Assembly: GCA_024362935.1 (NCBI GenBank)
Contig: JANCRA010000016.1
Span: forward strand, 21,311,165 to 21,375,164
Direction: 5' to 3'
Source of the DNA: Setophaga petechia
Lineage: Eukaryota; Chordata; Aves; Passeriformes; Parulidae
DNA length: 64,000 bases
Below are positions 49,681 through 63,019 of the stretch, in pieces. Position 1 is the first letter of the stretch; every line of letters starts with the position of its first letter. A model generated the notes under the pieces. It made no database searches. It was not told the origin of the DNA and saw only the letters and a list, made by a program, of their open reading frames with translations. The position numbers and the translations under genes are program-made.

Positions 49681-50981
49681 GTTTTCTATCACTTTGAAAG
49701 CTGCTTACCCAATCCCAGTTTTGTGCCGCTTCGTAGTTCGCCGTTCAGAAGCTGCCGCAGTCTCTGTTTCCCGGAGAAGGAGAAGACGCTTCTTGGCGCG
49801 AAGAATCTGGTGTCGTTACGCCGATCGCGGCGTGCTCCGGAGAACAGCTACGGCCGAGAGACACCCGGAAGCGGCGCTTAAAGGCACAGTGCTCCGTCTC
49901 CTGGTCTTTAGCGTCTCCTGCCGGCTACACCTTAGCAAAAAGCTTTTTCATTCTGTCTCGCCAGGAGAAACTGTGTCTGTTCACAAAAAACCTCCCATCG
50001 TGCTCTAGAGCTTGCAGGCAGCTCTGCAGAGTGTTTTGCAACAAGAAAAAGTAACTTGTCCAAAAAAGCCATCAATTCGAATGTTCCTGGAAAGGGAAAA
50101 TGCAGGAGAGCGGATAGGTACTGTTTTCTACCAGTTTGCAAGCTGGACACACAATCCCAGTGTTATACTACGATTGACTTTGCAGTGCACTGTAATAATT
50201 GCCTATTGTTACTACATCTAAGCCAATAGCGTTTGCATTATATCTCTTCAGGAGAAACTGTACCAGTTCAGAAAACAACTCTCATTTTTTCTAGAAGTTG
50301 CACGGAGGTGTGCAGAGTGTTTTGCAAGAAGCAAAAGAAAGTTGTCCAAAACTGCTGCCATTCGAATAGTAATGCGAATGGAAAAGGCAGGAGAGTGGAA
50401 AGCTGCTGTTTTCTATCTGTTTGTAAGCTGCTTACACAATCCCAGAGTTGTGCAGCAATTAGTTTTTCAGTGCACTGTAGTAGGTGCCTCTTTTCACCTG
50501 CATCTAAGCAAATTGCTTTTTCCCCATGTCTCGCAAGGAGAAACCGAGCCAGTTCAGAAAACATCTCCCATCGAGTTCTAGAGATTGCAGGCAGGTGTGC
50601 AGAGTGTTTTGCAAGAAGCAAAAGAAAGTTGTCTAAAACGCCTTGCATTCAAATAGAAATGTGAATAGAAAAGGCAGGAGAAGGGAGAGGTACTGTTTTC
50701 TATCAGTTTGCAACCTGCTTACACAATCTGCGTGTTGTGCACCAATTAGCTTGCAGTGCACTGTAGTAGGTGCCTCTTTTCACCTATATCTAAGCAAATT
50801 GCTTTTTCCCCATGTCTTGCAAAGAGAAACTGAGCCAGTTCAGAAAATATCTCCCATCGACTTCTAGAGATTGCAGGCAGGTGTGCAGAGCGTTTTGCAA
50901 GAAGCCAAAGAAAGTTGTCTAAAATTCTTTCCATTCGAATAGTAATGTGCATGGAAAAGGCAGGAAGAGTGGAAAGGTACT
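49681..50981. repeat. Cassette 5: 1301 bp composite, second lineage
   Basis: The cassette keeps the 1301 bp length but carries linked variants of the second lineage: GGAGAGTGG, GAAACCGAGCC, TTGTCTAAAACG and ATTCAAATAG. It shares GAGCTTGCAGG, GTGCACCAATTAG and a substitution in the closing register motif (TACTATTTTCT at 50982) with cassette 6 only. The change of TGA to CGA in GAAACCGAG opens a longer reading frame, which is probably incidental. Confidence 0.95.
49727..49923. promoter_or_regulatory. CpG-rich, promoter-like segment of cassette 5
   Basis: This is the fifth copy of the segment, with all motifs as in the first. The junction upstream reads TTCTATCACTTTG rather than the TTCTATCTCTTTG of cassettes 1-4. 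Confidence 0.5.
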
Positions 50982-53900
50982 ATTTTCTATCACTTCGCAA
51001 GCTGCTAACACAATTCTAGTTCTGTGTAGCAATTAGCTGTTCAGTGCACTGCAGTAAGTGTTTCTTGTCACCCACATATAAGCAAATAGCTTTTTCACTA
51101 TGTCTCGCAAGGAGAAAACCTTCCTGCTCACTAAACAACTTCCATCGTGTTGTAGATGTTGCAGAGAGGGCTGCAGAGTTTTTGACACAAGAAAAAGAAA
51201 GTTGTCTAAGATGCCTTCCTTTCAAGTATTAATGTGAAGGGAAAGGCAAGAGAGTGGGAAAGTACTGTTTTCTAGCACTTTGCAAGCTGCTAACACAATC
51301 GCAGTGCTGTGTAGCAATTAGCTTGTCAGTGCACGGCAGTAAGTGTTTCTTGATACCTACATCTGAGCAAATAGCTTTTTCACTTTGTCTCGCAAGGGGA
51401 AAACGTTGCTGCTCACTAAACAACTTCCATCGTGTTGTAGAAGTTGCACAGAGGGCTGCAGTGTGTTTTGCAAAATGTAAAAGAAAGTTGTCTAAGACGC
51501 CTTCCTTTCAAGTATTAATGTGAAGGGAAAGGCAAGAGAGTGGGAAAGTACTGTTTTCTAGCACTTTGCAAGCTGCTAACACAATCCCAGTTCTGTGTAG
51601 CAATTAGCTGTTCAGTGCACTGCAGTAAGTGTTTCTTGTTACCTACATCTAAGCAAAAAGCTTTTTCACTATGTCTCGCAAGGAGAAAACCTTCTTGCTC
51701 ACTAAACATTTCCTATCGTGTTCTAGAAGTTGCACAGAGGGCTGCAGTGTATTTTGACACAAGAAAAAGAAAGTTGTCTAAGATGCTTTCCTTTCAAATA
51801 TTAATGTGAAGGGAAAGGCAAGAGAGTGGGAAAGTACTGTTTTCTAGCACTTTGCAGGCTGCTAACACAATGGCAGTGCTGTGTAGTAGTTAGCTTTTCA
51901 GTGCACTGCAGTAAGTGTTTCTTGTCACCTACATCTAAGCAAATAGCTTTTTCACTATGTCTCGCAAGGAGAAAACCTTCTTGCTCACTAAACATCTCCT
52001 ATCGTGTTCTAGGAGTTGCACAGAGGGCTGCAGTGTGTTCTGTAACAAGAAAAAGAAAGTTGTCTAAGACGCCTTCCTTTCAAGTATTAATGTGAAGGGA
52101 AAGGCAAGAGAGTGGGAAAGTACTGTTTTCTAGCAATTTGCAAGCTGCTAACACAATCCCAGTTCTGTGTAGCAATTAGCTGTTCAGTGCACTGCAGTAA
52201 GTGTTTCTTGTCACCTACATCTAAGCAAATAGCTTTTTCACTATGTCTCGCAAGGAGAAAACCTTCCTGCTCACTAAACAACTTCCATCGTGTTGTAGAT
52301 GTTGCAGAGAGGGCTGCAGAGTTTTTTGACACAAGAAAAAGAAAGTTGTCTAAGATGCCTTCCTTTCCAGTATTAATGTGAAGGGAAAGGCAAGAGAGTG
52401 GGAAAGTACTGTTTTCTAGCACTTTGCAGGCTGCTAACACAATCCCAGTGCTGTGTACCAATTAACTTGTCACTGCACTGCAGTAAGAGTTTCTTGTAAC
52501 CTATATCTAAGCAAATAGCTTTTTCACTATGTCTTGCAAGGAGAAAACCTTCTTGCTCACTAAACATTTCCTATCGTGTTCCAGAAGTTGCACAGAGGGC
52601 TGCAGTGTGTTCTGTAACAAGAAAAAGAAAGTTGTCTAAGACGCCTTCCTTTCAAGTATTAATGTGAAGGGAAAGACAAGAGAGTGGGAAAGTACTGTTT
52701 TCTAGCACTTTGCAAGCTGCTAACACAATCGCAGTGCTGTGTAGCAATTAGCTTGTCAGTGCACGGCAGTAAGTGTTCCTTGATACCTACATCTGAGCAA
52801 ATAGCTTTTTCACTTTGTCTCGCAAGGGGAAAACGTTGCTGCTCACTAAACAACTTCCATCATGTTGTAGAAGTTGCACAGAGGGCTGCAGTGTGTTTTG
52901 CAAAATGTAAAAGAAAGTTGTCTAAGACGCCTTCCTTTCAAGTATTAATGTGAAGGGAAAGGCAAGAGAGTGGGAAAGTACTGTTTTCTAGCACTTTGCA
53001 AGCTGCTAACACAGTCCTAGTGCTGTGTAGCAGTTAGCTGTTCAGTGCACTGCAGTAAGTGTTTCTTGTCACCTACATCTAAGCAAAAAGCTTTTTCACT
53101 ATGTCTCGCAAGGAGAAAACCTTCCTGCTCACTAAACAACTTCCATCATGTTGTAGATATTGCAGAGAAGGCTGCAGAGTTTTTTGACACAAGAAAAAGA
53201 AAGTTGTCTAAGATGCTTTCCTTTCAAATATTAATGTGAAGGGAAAGGCAAGAGAGTGGGAAAGTACTGTTTTCTAGCACTTTGCAGGCTGCTAACACAA
53301 TGGCAGTGCTGTGTAGTAGTTAGCTTTTCAGTGCACTGCAGTAAGTGTTTCTTCTCACCTACATCTAAGCAAATAGCTTTTTCACTATGTCTCGCAAGGA
53401 GAAAACCTTCTTGCTCACTAAACATCTCCTATGGTGTTCTAGGAGTTGCACAGCGGGCTGCAGTGTGTTCTGTAACAAGAAAAAGAAAGTTGTCTAAGAC
53501 GCCTTCCTTTCAAGTATTAATGTGAAGGGAAAGGCAAGAGAGTGGGAAAGTACTGTTTTCTAGCACTTTGCAGGCTGCTAACACAATCCCAGTGCTGTGT
53601 ACCAATTAACTTGTCACTGCACTGCAGTAAGGGTTTCTTGTCACCTACATCTAAGCAAAAAGCTTTTTCACTATGTCTCGCAAGGAGAAAACCTTCTTGC
53701 TCACTAAATATTTCCTATCGTGTTCCAGAAGTTGCACAGAGGGCTGCAGTGTGTTTTGACACAAGAAAAAGAAAGTTGTCTAAGACACCTTCCTTTCAAG
53801 TATTAATGTGAAGGGAAAGGCAAGAGAGTGGGAAAGTACTGTTTTCTAGCACTCTGCAAGCTGCTAACACAATCGCAGTGCTGTGTACCAATTAACTTGT

Positions 53901-54697
53901 CACTGCACTGCAGTAAGGGTTTCTTGTCACCTATATCTAAGCAAAAAGCTTTTTCACTATGTCTCGCAAGGAGAAAACCTCCTTGCTCACTAAACATTTC
54001 CTATCGTGTTCCAGAAGTTGCACAGAGGGCTGCAGTGTGTTTTGACACAAGAAAAAGAAAGTTGTCTAAGACGCCTTCCATTCAAGTATTAATGTGAAGG
54101 GAAAGGCAAGAGAGTGGGAAAGTACTGTTTTTAGCACTCTGCAAGCTGCTAACACAATCGCAGTGCTGTGTAGCAATTAGCTTGTCAGTGCACGGCAGTA
54201 AGTGTTTCTTGTCACCTACATCTAAGCAAAAAGCTTTTTCACTATGTCTCGCAAGGAGAAAACCTTCCTGCTCACTAAACAACTTCCATCGTGTTGTAGA
54301 TGTTGCAGAGAGGGCTGCAGAGTTTTTTGACACAAGAAAAAGAAAGTTGTCTAAGATGCCTTCCTTTCAAGTATTAATGTGAAGGGAAAGGCAAGAGAGT
54401 GGGAAAGTACTGTTTTCTAGCACTTTGCAGGCTGCTAACACAATCCCAGTGCTGTGTACCAATTAACTTGTCACTGCACTGCAGTAAGGGTTTCTTGTCA
54501 CCTATATCTAAGCAAAAAGCTTTTTCACTATGTCTCGCAAGGAGAAAACCTTCTTGCTCACTAAACATTTCCTATCGTGTTCTAGAAGTTTCACTGAGGG
54601 CTGCAGTGTGTTTTGACACAAGAAAAAGAAAGTTGTCTAAGACGCCTTCCATTCAAGTATTAATGTGAAGGGAAAGGCAAGAGAGTGGGAAAGTACT
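50982..54697. repeat. 286 bp satellite array 5 (13 monomers, net -2 bp)
   Basis: The length is 3716 bp, 13 x 286 minus 2, from single-base losses in the T run at about 51178-51182 and in GTTTTTAGC at about 54128. The first monomer has CACCCACATATAAG, as after cassettes 1-4, but ends ATTAATG rather than ATTAAAG. Confidence 0.97.
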
Positions 54698-55998
54698 GTT
54701 TTCTATCACTTTGAAAGCTGCTTACCCAATCCCAGTTTTGTGCCGCTTCGTAGTTCGCCGTTCAGAAGCTGCCGCAGTCTCTGTTTCCCGGAGAAGGAGA
54801 AGACGCTTCTTGGCGCGAAGAATCTGGTGTCGTTACGCCGATCGCGGCGTGCTCCGGAGAACAGCTACGGCCGACAGACACCCGGAAGCGGCGCTTAAAG
54901 GCACAGTGCTCCGTCTCCTGGTCTTTAGCGTCTCCTGCCGGCTACACCTTAGCAAAAAGCTTTTTCATTCTGTCTCGCCAGGAGAAACTGTGTCTGTTCA
55001 CAAAAAACCTCCCATCGTGCTCTAGAGCTTGCAGGCAGCTCTGCAGAGTGTTTTGCAACAAGAAAAAGTAACTTGTCCAAAAAAGCCATCAATTGGAATG
55101 TTCCTGGAAAGGGAAAATGCAGGAGAGCGGATAGGTACTGTTTTCTACCAGTTTGCAAGCTGGACACACAATCCCAGTGTTATACTACGATTGACTTTGC
55201 AGTGCACTGTAATAATTGCCTATTGTTACTACATCTAAGCCAATAGCGTTTGCATTATATCTCTTCAGGAGAAACTGTACCAGTTCAGAAAACAACTCTC
55301 ATTTTTTCTAGAAGTTGCACGGAGGTGTGCAGAGTGTTTTGCAAGAAGCAAAAGAAAGTTGTCCAAAACTGCTGCCATTCGAATAGTAATGCGAATGGAA
55401 AAGGCAGGAGAGTGGAAAGCTGCTGTTTTCTATCTGTTTGTAAGCTGCTTACACAATCCCAGAGTTGTGCAGCAATTAGTTTTTCAGTGCACTGTAGTAG
55501 GTGCCTCTTTTCACCTGCATCTAAGCAAATTGCTTTTTCCCCATGTCTCGCAAGGAGAAACCGAGCCAGTTCAGAAAACATCTCCCATCGAGTTCTAGAG
55601 ATTGCAGGCAGGTGTGCAGAGTGTTTTGCAAGAAGCAAAAGAAAGTTGTCTAAAACGCCTTGCATTCAAATAGAAATGTGAATAGAAAAGGCAGGAGAAG
55701 GGAGAGGTACTGTTTTCTATCAGTTTGCAACCTGCTTACACAATCTGCGTGTTGTGCACCAATTAGCTTGCAGTGCACTGTAGTAGGTGCCTCTTTTCAC
55801 CTATATCTAAGCAAATTGCTTTTTCCCCATGTCTTGCAAAGAGAAACTGAGCCAGTTCAGAAAATATCTCCCATCGACTTCTAGAGATTGCAGGCAGGTG
55901 TGCAGAGCGTTTTGCAAGAAGCCAAAGAAAGTTGTCTAAAATTCTTTCCATTCGAATAGTAATGTGCATGGAAAAGGCAGGAAGAGTGGAAAGGTACT
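54698..55998. repeat. Cassette 6: 1301 bp composite, second lineage
   Basis: It is a near-twin of cassette 5 at 5017 bp. Private or shared changes include CCGACAGAC in the CpG-rich part and AATTGGAATG for AATTCGAATG, the latter shared with cassette 7. Confidence 0.95.
54744..54940. promoter_or_regulatory. CpG-rich, promoter-like segment of cassette 6
   Basis: This is the only copy with a clear private substitution inside the CpG-rich part: C at 54875 where the others have G. The change does not remove a CpG or touch the ETS-like core. Confidence 0.5.
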
Positions 55999-58286
55999 AT
56001 TTTCTATCACTTTGCAAGCTGCTAACACAATTCTAGTTCTGTGTAGCAATTAGCTGTTCAGTGCACTGCAGTAAGTGTTTCTTGTCACCCACATATAAGC
56101 AAATAGCTTTTTCACTATGTCTCGCAAGGAGAAAACCTTCCTGCTCACTAAACAACTTCCATCGTGTTGTAGATGTTGCAGAGAGGGCTGCAGAGTTTTT
56201 TGACACAAGAAAAAGAAAGTTGTCTAAGATGCCTTCCTTTCAAGTATTAATGTGAAGGGAAAGGCAAGAGAGTGGGAAAGTACTGTTTTCTAGCACTTTG
56301 CAAGCTGCTAACACAATCGCAGTGCTGTGTAGCAATTAGCTTGTCAGTGCACGGCAGTAAGTGTTTCTTGATACCTACATCTGAGCAAATAGCTTTTTCA
56401 CTTTGTCTCGCAAGGGGAAAACGTTGCTGCTCACTAAACAACTTCCATCGTATTGTAGAAGTTGCACAGAGGGCTGCAGTGTGTTTTGCAAAATGTAAAA
56501 GAAAGTTGTCTAAGACGCCTTCCTTTCAAGTATTAATGTGAAGGGAAAGGCAAGAGAGTGGGAAAGTACTGTTTTCTAGCACTTTGCAAGCTGCTAACAC
56601 AATCCCAGTTCTGTGTAGCAATTAGCTGTTCAGTGCACTGCAGTAAGTGCTTCTTGTTACCTACATCTAAGCAAAAAGCTTTTTCACTATGTCTCGCAAG
56701 GAGAAAACCTTCTTGCTCACTAAACATTTCCTATCGTGTTCTAGAAGTTGCACAGAGGGCTGCAGTGTGTTTTGACACAAGAAAAAGAAAGTTGTCTAAG
56801 ACGCCTTCCTTTCAAGTATTAATGTGAAGGGAAAGGCAAGAGAGTGGGAAAGTACTGTTTTCTAGCACTTTGCAAGCTGCTAACACAATCCCAGTGCTGT
56901 GTACCAATTAGCTTGTCAGTGCACGGCAGTAAGTGTTTCTTGATACCTACATCTGAGCAAATAGCATTTTCACTATGTCTCGCAAGGAGAAAACGTTGCT
57001 GCTCACTAAACAACTTCCATCGTGTTGTAGAAGTTGCACAGAGGACTGCAGTTTGTTTTGCAAAATGTAAAAGAAAGTTGTCTAAGACGCCTTCCTTTCA
57101 AGTATTAATGTGAAGGGAAAGGCAAGAGAGTGGGAAAGTACTGTTTTCTAGCACTTTGCAAGCTGCTAACACAGTACTAGTGCTGTGTAGCAGTTAGCTG
57201 TTCAGTGCACTGCAGTAAGTGTTTCTTGTCACCTACATCTAAGCAAAAAGCTTTTTCACTATGTCTCGCAAGGAGAAAACCTTCCTGCTCACTAAACAAC
57301 TTCCATCGTGTTGTAGAAGTTGCACAGAGGGCTGTAGTGTGTTTTGACACAAGAAAAAGAAAGTTGTCTAAGATGCCTTCCTTTCAAGTATTAATGTGAA
57401 GGGAAAGGCAAGAGAGTGGGAAAGTACTGTTTTCTAGCACTTTGCAGGCTGCTAACACAATCCCAGTGCTGTGTAGCAGTTAGCTTTTCAGTGCACTGCA
57501 GTAAGTGTTTCTTGTCACCTACATCTAAGCAAATAGCTTTTTCACTATGTCTCGCAAGGAGAAAACCTTCTTGCTCACTAAACATCTCCTATCGTGTTCT
57601 AGAAGTTGCACAGAGGGCTGCAGTGTCTTCTGTAACAAGAAAAGGAAAGTTGTCTAAGACGCCTTCCTTTCAAGTATTAATGTGAAGGGAAAGGCAAGAG
57701 AGTGGGAAAGTACTGTTTTCTAGCACTTTGCAAGCTGCTAACACAATCGCAGTGCTGTGTAGCAATTAGCTTGTCAGTGCACGGCAGTAAGTGTTTCTTG
57801 ATACCTACATCTGAGCAAATAGCTTTTTCAATTTGTCTCGCAAGGGGAAAAGGTTGCTGCTCACTAAACAACTTCCATCATGTTGTAGAAGTTCCACAGA
57901 GGGCTGCAGTGTGTTTTGCAAAATGTAAAAGAAAGTTGTCTAAGACGCCTTCCTTTCAAGTATTAATGTGAAGGGAAAGGCAAGAGAGTGGGAAAGTACT
58001 GTTTTCTAGCACTTTGCAGGCTGCTAACACAATCCCAGTGCTGTGTACCAATTAACTTGTCACTGCACTGCAGTAAGGGTTTCTTGTCACCTATATCTAA
58101 GCAAAAAGCTTTTTCACTATGTCTCGCAAGGAGAAAACCTTCTTGCTCACTAAACATTTCCTATCGTGTTCCAGAAGTTGCACAGAGGGCTGCAGTGTGT
58201 TTTGACACAAGAAAACGAAAGTTGTCTAAGACGCCTTCCATTCAAGTATTAATGTGAAGGGAAAGGCAAGAGAGTGGGAAAGTACT
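55999..58286. repeat. 286 bp satellite array 6 (8 monomers, the shortest)
   Basis: The length is 2288 bp, exactly 8 x 286. The first monomers match those after cassette 5 at 5018 bp. Rare variants are GAGGACTGCAG (about 57042), CACAGTACTAG (about 57170) and AAGAAAAGGAAAG (about 57638), which reappear in array 7. Confidence 0.97.
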
Positions 58287-59587
58287 GTTTTCTATCACTT
58301 TGAAAGCTGCTTACCCAATCCCAGTTTTGTGCCGCTTCGTAGTTCGCCGTTCAGAAGCTGCCGCAGTCTCTGTTTCCCGGAGAAGGAGAAGACGCTTCTT
58401 GGCGCGAAGAATCTGGTGTCGTTACGCCGATCGCGGCGTGCTCCGGAGAACAGCTACGGCCGAGAGACACCCGGAAGCGGCGCTTAAAGGCACAGTGCTC
58501 CGTCTCCTGGTCTTTAGCGTCTCCTGCCGGCTACACCTTAGCAAAAAGCTTTTTCATTATGTCTCGCCAGGAGAAACTGTGTCTGTTCACAAAAAACCTC
58601 CCATCGTGCTCTAGAGGTTGCAGGCAGCTCTGCAGAGTGTTTTGCAACAAGAAAAAGTAACTTGTCCAAAAAAGCCATCAATTGGAATGTTCCTGGAAAG
58701 GGAAAATGCAGGAGAGCGGATAGGTACTGTTTTCTACCAGTTTGCAAGCTGGACACACAATCCCAGTGTTATACTACGATTGACTTTGCAGTGCACTGTA
58801 ATAATTGCCTATTGTTACTACATCTAAGCCAATAGCGTTTGCATTATATCTCTTCAGGAGAAACTGTACCAGTTCAGAAAACAACTCTCATTTTTTCTAG
58901 AAGTTGCACGGAGGTGTGCAGAGTGTTTTGCAAGAAGCAAAAGAAAGTTGTCCAAAACTGCTGCCATTCGAATAGTAATGCGAATGGAAAAGGCAGGAAA
59001 GTGGAAAGCTGCTGTTTTCTATCTGTTTGTAAGCTGCTTACACAATCCCAGAGTTGTGCAGCAATTAGTTTTTCAGTGCACTGTAGTAGGTGCCTCTTTT
59101 CACCTGCATCTAAGCAAATTGCTTTTTCCCCATGTCTCGCAAGGAGAAACCGAGCCAGTTCAGAAAACATCTCCCATCGAGTTCTAGAGATTGCAGGCAG
59201 GTGTGCAGAGTGTTTTGCAAGAAGCAAAAGAAAGTTGTCTAAAACGCCTTGCATTCAAATAGAAATGTGAATAGAAAAGGCAGGAGAAGGGAGAGGTACT
59301 GTTTTCTATCAGTTTGCAACCTGCTTACACAATCTGCGTGTTGTGCAGCAATTAGCTTGCAGTGCACTGTAGTAGGTGCCTCTTTTCACCTATATCTAAG
59401 CAAATTGCTTTTTCCCCATGTCTTGCAAAGAGAAACTGAGCCAGTTCAGAAAATATCTCCCATCGACTTCTAGAGATTGCAGGCAGGTGTGCAGAGCGTT
59501 TTGCAAGAAGCCAAAGAAAGTTGTCTAAAATTCTTTCCATTCGAATAGTAATGTGCATGGAAAAGGCAGGAAGAGTGGAAAGGTACT
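58287..59587. repeat. Cassette 7: 1301 bp composite, second lineage
   Basis: It has AATTGGAATG like cassette 6, but GAGGTTGCAGG, GGAAAGTGG and GCAGCAATTAG like cassettes 1-4, so it is a mosaic of the two lineages. It is followed by a monomer with CACCTACATCTAAG instead of the CACCCACATATAAG seen after cassettes 1-6, so its right junction lies in a different monomer type. Confidence 0.95.
58333..58529. promoter_or_regulatory. CpG-rich, promoter-like segment of cassette 7
   Basis: This is the seventh copy of the segment and its motifs are intact. About 30 bp downstream the sequence reads CATTATGTCTCGCC where other cassettes have CATTCTGTCTCGCC, creating an ATG at about 58559. Confidence 0.5.
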
Positions 59588-62500
59588 GTTTTCTATCACT
59601 TTGCAAGCTGCTAACACAATTCTAGTTCTGTGTAGCAATTAGCTGTTCAGTGCACTGCAGTAAGTGTTTCTTGTCACCTACATCTAAGCAAATAGCTTTT
59701 TCACTATGTCTTGCAAGGAGAAAACCTTCTTGCTCACTAAACATTTCCTATCGTGTTCTAGAAGTTGCACAGAGGGCTGCAGTGTGTTTTGACACAAGAA
59801 AAAGAAAGTTGTCTAAGACGCCTTCCTTTCAAGTATTAATGTGAAGGGAAAGGCAAGAGAGTGGGAAAGTACTGTTTTCTAGCACTTTGCAAGCTGCTAA
59901 CACAGTCCTAGTGCTGTGTAGCAGTTAGCTGTTCAGTGCACTGCAGTAAGTGTTTCTTGTCACCTACATCTAAGCAAAAAGCTTTTTCACTATGTCTCGC
60001 AAGGAGAAAACCTTCCTGCTCACTAAACAACTTCCATCGTGTTGTAGATATTGCAGAGAAGGCTGCAGAGTTTTTTGACACAAGAAAAAGAAAGTTGTCT
60101 AAGATGCTTTCCTTTCAAATATTAATGTGAAGGGAAAGGCAAGAGAGTGGGAAAGTACTGTTTTCTAGCACTTTGCAGGCTGCTAACACAATCCCAGTGC
60201 TGTGTACCAATTAACTTGTCACTGCACTGCAGTAAGGGTTTCTTGTCACCTATATCTAAGCAAAAAGCTTTTTCACTATGTCTCGCAAGGAGAAAACCTT
60301 CTTGCTCACTAAACATTTCCTATCGTGTTCCAGAAGTTGCACAGAGGGCTGCAGTGTGTTTTGACACAAGAAAAAGAAAGTTGTCTAAGACGCCTTCCAT
60401 TCAAGTATTAATGTGAAGGGAAAGGCAAGAGAGTGGGAAAGTACTGTTTTCTAGCACTCTTCAAGCTGCTAACACAATCGCAGTGCTGTGTAGCAATTAG
60501 CTTGTCAGTGCACGGCAGTAAGTGTTTCTTGATACCTACATCTAAGCAAAAAGCTTTTTCACTTTGTCTCGCAAGGGGAAAACGTTGCTGCTCACTAAAC
60601 AACTTCCATCGTGTTGTACAAGTTGCACAGAGGGCTGCAGTGTCTTCTGTAACAAGAAAAAGAAAGTTGTCTAAGACGCCTTCCTTTCAAGTATTAATGT
60701 GAAGGGAAAGGCAAGAGAGTGGGAAAGTACTGTTTTCTAGCACTTTGCAAGCTGCTAACACAATCGCAGTTCTGTGTAGCAATTAGCTTTTCAGTGCACG
60801 GCAGTAAGTGTTTCTTGATACCTACATCTGAGCAAATAGCTTTTTCACTTTGTCTCGCAAGGGGAAAACGTTGCTGCTCACTAAACAACTTCCATCGTGT
60901 TGTAGAAGTTGCACAGAGGACTGCAGTGTGTTTTGCAAAATGTAAAAGAAAGTTGTCTAAGACGCCTTCCTTTCAAGTATTAATGTGAAGGGAAAGGCAA
61001 GAGAGTGGGAAAGTACTGTTTTCTAGCACTTTGCAAGCTGCTAACACAGTACTAGTGCTGTGTAGCAGTTAGCTGTTCAGTGCACTGCAGTAAGTGTTTC
61101 TTGTCACCTACATCTAAGCAAAAAGCTTTTTCACTATGTCTCGCAAGGAGAAAACCTTCCTGCTCACTAAACAACTTCCATCGTGTTGTAGAAGTTGCAC
61201 AGAGGGCTGCAGTGTGTTTTGACACAAGAAAAAGAAAGTTGTCTAAGATGCCTTCCTTTCAAGTATTAATGTGAAGGGAAAGGCAAGAGAGTGGGAAAGT
61301 ACTGTTTTCTAGCACTTTGCAGGCTGCTAACACAATCCCAGTACTGTGTAGCAGTTAGCTTTTCAGTGCACTGCAGTAAGTGTTTCTTGTCACCTACATC
61401 TAAGCAAATAGCTTTTTCACTATGTCTCGCAAGGAGAAAACCTTCTTGCTCACTAAACATCTCCTATCGTGTTCTAGAAGTTGCACAGAGGGCTGCAGTG
61501 TCTTCTGTAACAAGAAAAGGAAAGTTGTCTAAGACGCCTTCCTTTCAAGTATTAATGTGAAGGGAAAGGCAAGAGAGTGGGAAAGTACTGTTTTCTAGCA
61601 CTTTGCAAGCTGCTAACACAATCGCAGTGCTGTGTAGCAATTAGCTTGTCAGTGCACGGCAGTAAGTGTTTCTTGATACCTACATCTGAGCAAATAGCTT
61701 TTTCAATTTGTCTCGCAAGGGGAAAAGGTTGCTGCTCACTAAACAACTTCCATCATGTTGTAGAAGTTCCACAGAGGGCTGCAGTGTGTTTTGCAAAATG
61801 TAAAAGAAAGTTGTCTAAGACGCCTTCCTTTCAAGTATTAATGTGAAGGGAAAGGCAAGAGAGTGGGAAAGTACTGTTTTCTAGCACTTTGCAGGCTGCT
61901 AACACAATCCCAGTGCTGTGTACCAATTAACTTGTCACTGCACTGCAGTAAGGGTTTCTTGTCACCTATATCTAAGCAAAAAGCTTTTTCACTATGTCTC
62001 GCAAGGAGAAAACCTTCTTGCTCACTAAACATTTCCTATCGTGTTCCAGAAGTTGCACAGAGGGCTGTAGTGTGTTTTGACACAAGAAAAAGAAAGTTGT
62101 CTAAGACGCCTTCCATTCAAGTATTAATGTGAAGGGAAAGGCAAGAGAGTGGGAAAGTACTGTTTTCTAGCACTCTGCAAGCTGCTAACACAATCGCAGT
62201 GCTGTGTAGCAATTAGCTTGTCCGTGCACGGCAGTAAGTGTTTCTTGATACCTACATCTAAGCAAAAAGCTTTTTCACTTTGTCTCGCAAGGGGAAAACG
62301 TTGCTGCTCACTAAACAACTTCCATCGTGTTGTAGAAGTTGCACAGAGGGCTGCAGTGTCTTCTGTAACAAGAAAAAGAAAGTTGTCTAAGACGCCTTCC
62401 TTTCAAGTATTAATGTGAAGGGAAAGGCAAGAGAGTGGGAAAGTACTGTTTTCTAGCACTTTGCAAGCTGCTAACACAATCGCAGTTCTGTGTAGCAATT

Positions 62501-63019
62501 AGCTTTTCAGTGCACGGCAGTAAGTGTTTCTTGATACCTACATCTGAGCAAATAGCTTTTTCACTTTGTCTCGCAAGGGGAAAACGTTGCTGCTCACTAA
62601 ACAACTTCCATCGTGTTTTAGAAGTTGCACAGAGGGCTGCAGTGTCTTCTGTAACAAGAAAAAGAAACTTGTCTAAGACGCCTTCCTTTCAAGTATTAAT
62701 GTGAAGGGAAAGGCAAGAGAGTGGGAAAGTACTGTTTTCTAGCACTTTGCAAGCTGCTAACACAATCGCAGTTCTGTGTAGCAATTAGCTTTTCAGTGCA
62801 CTGCAGTAAGTGTTTCTTGATACCTACATCTGAGCAAATAGCTTTTTCACTTTGTCTCGCAAGGAGAAAACCTTCCTGCTCACTAAACATTTCCTATCGT
62901 GTTCTAGAAGTTGCACAGAGGGCTGCAGTGTGTTTTGACACAAGAAAAAGAAAGTTGTCTAAGACGCCTTCCTTTCAAGTATTAATGTGAAGGGAAAGGC
63001 AAGAGAGTGGGAAAGTACT
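59588..63019. repeat. 286 bp satellite array 7 (12 monomers)
   Basis: The length is 3432 bp, exactly 12 x 286. Monomers from about 60865 to 62140 repeat those of array 6 at 3875 bp, and pairs also recur at 1716 bp (6 monomers). The last monomer before cassette 8 is of a different type from the one preceding all other cassettes. Confidence 0.97.
60865..62140. repeat. Copy of the 57.0-58.3 kb monomers, without the cassette
   Basis: It matches about 56990-58265 at 3875 bp, sharing GAGGACTGCAG, CACAGTACTAG and AAGAAAAGGAAAG. The earlier copy runs straight into cassette 7, while here the next unit is an ordinary monomer (GCACTCTGCAAGC), so the same flank exists with and without a cassette. Confidence 0.85.

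Larger units (their letters stand above)
47090..56798. repeat. Tandem duplication of a ~5.0 kb block with cassettes 5 and 6
   Basis: The copy at about 47090-51780 recurs at about 52087-56798. The offset is 4997 bp before the 20 bp deletion, 5017 bp after it through the cassette, and 5018 bp after a 1 bp deletion at about 51178. Both copies share the 1 bp deletion GTTTTTAGC (about 49111 and 54128), TGTTCCTTG (about 47779 and 52776) and the cassette variant GAGCTTGCAGG, so those changes predate the duplication. Confidence 0.9.

Noticed and set aside
50233..50664. 143-codon frame in cassettes 5-7 as a functional gene lost in cassettes 1-4
   Set aside because: It arises from a single TGA/CGA difference in repeat sequence and starts at a non-ATG codon.
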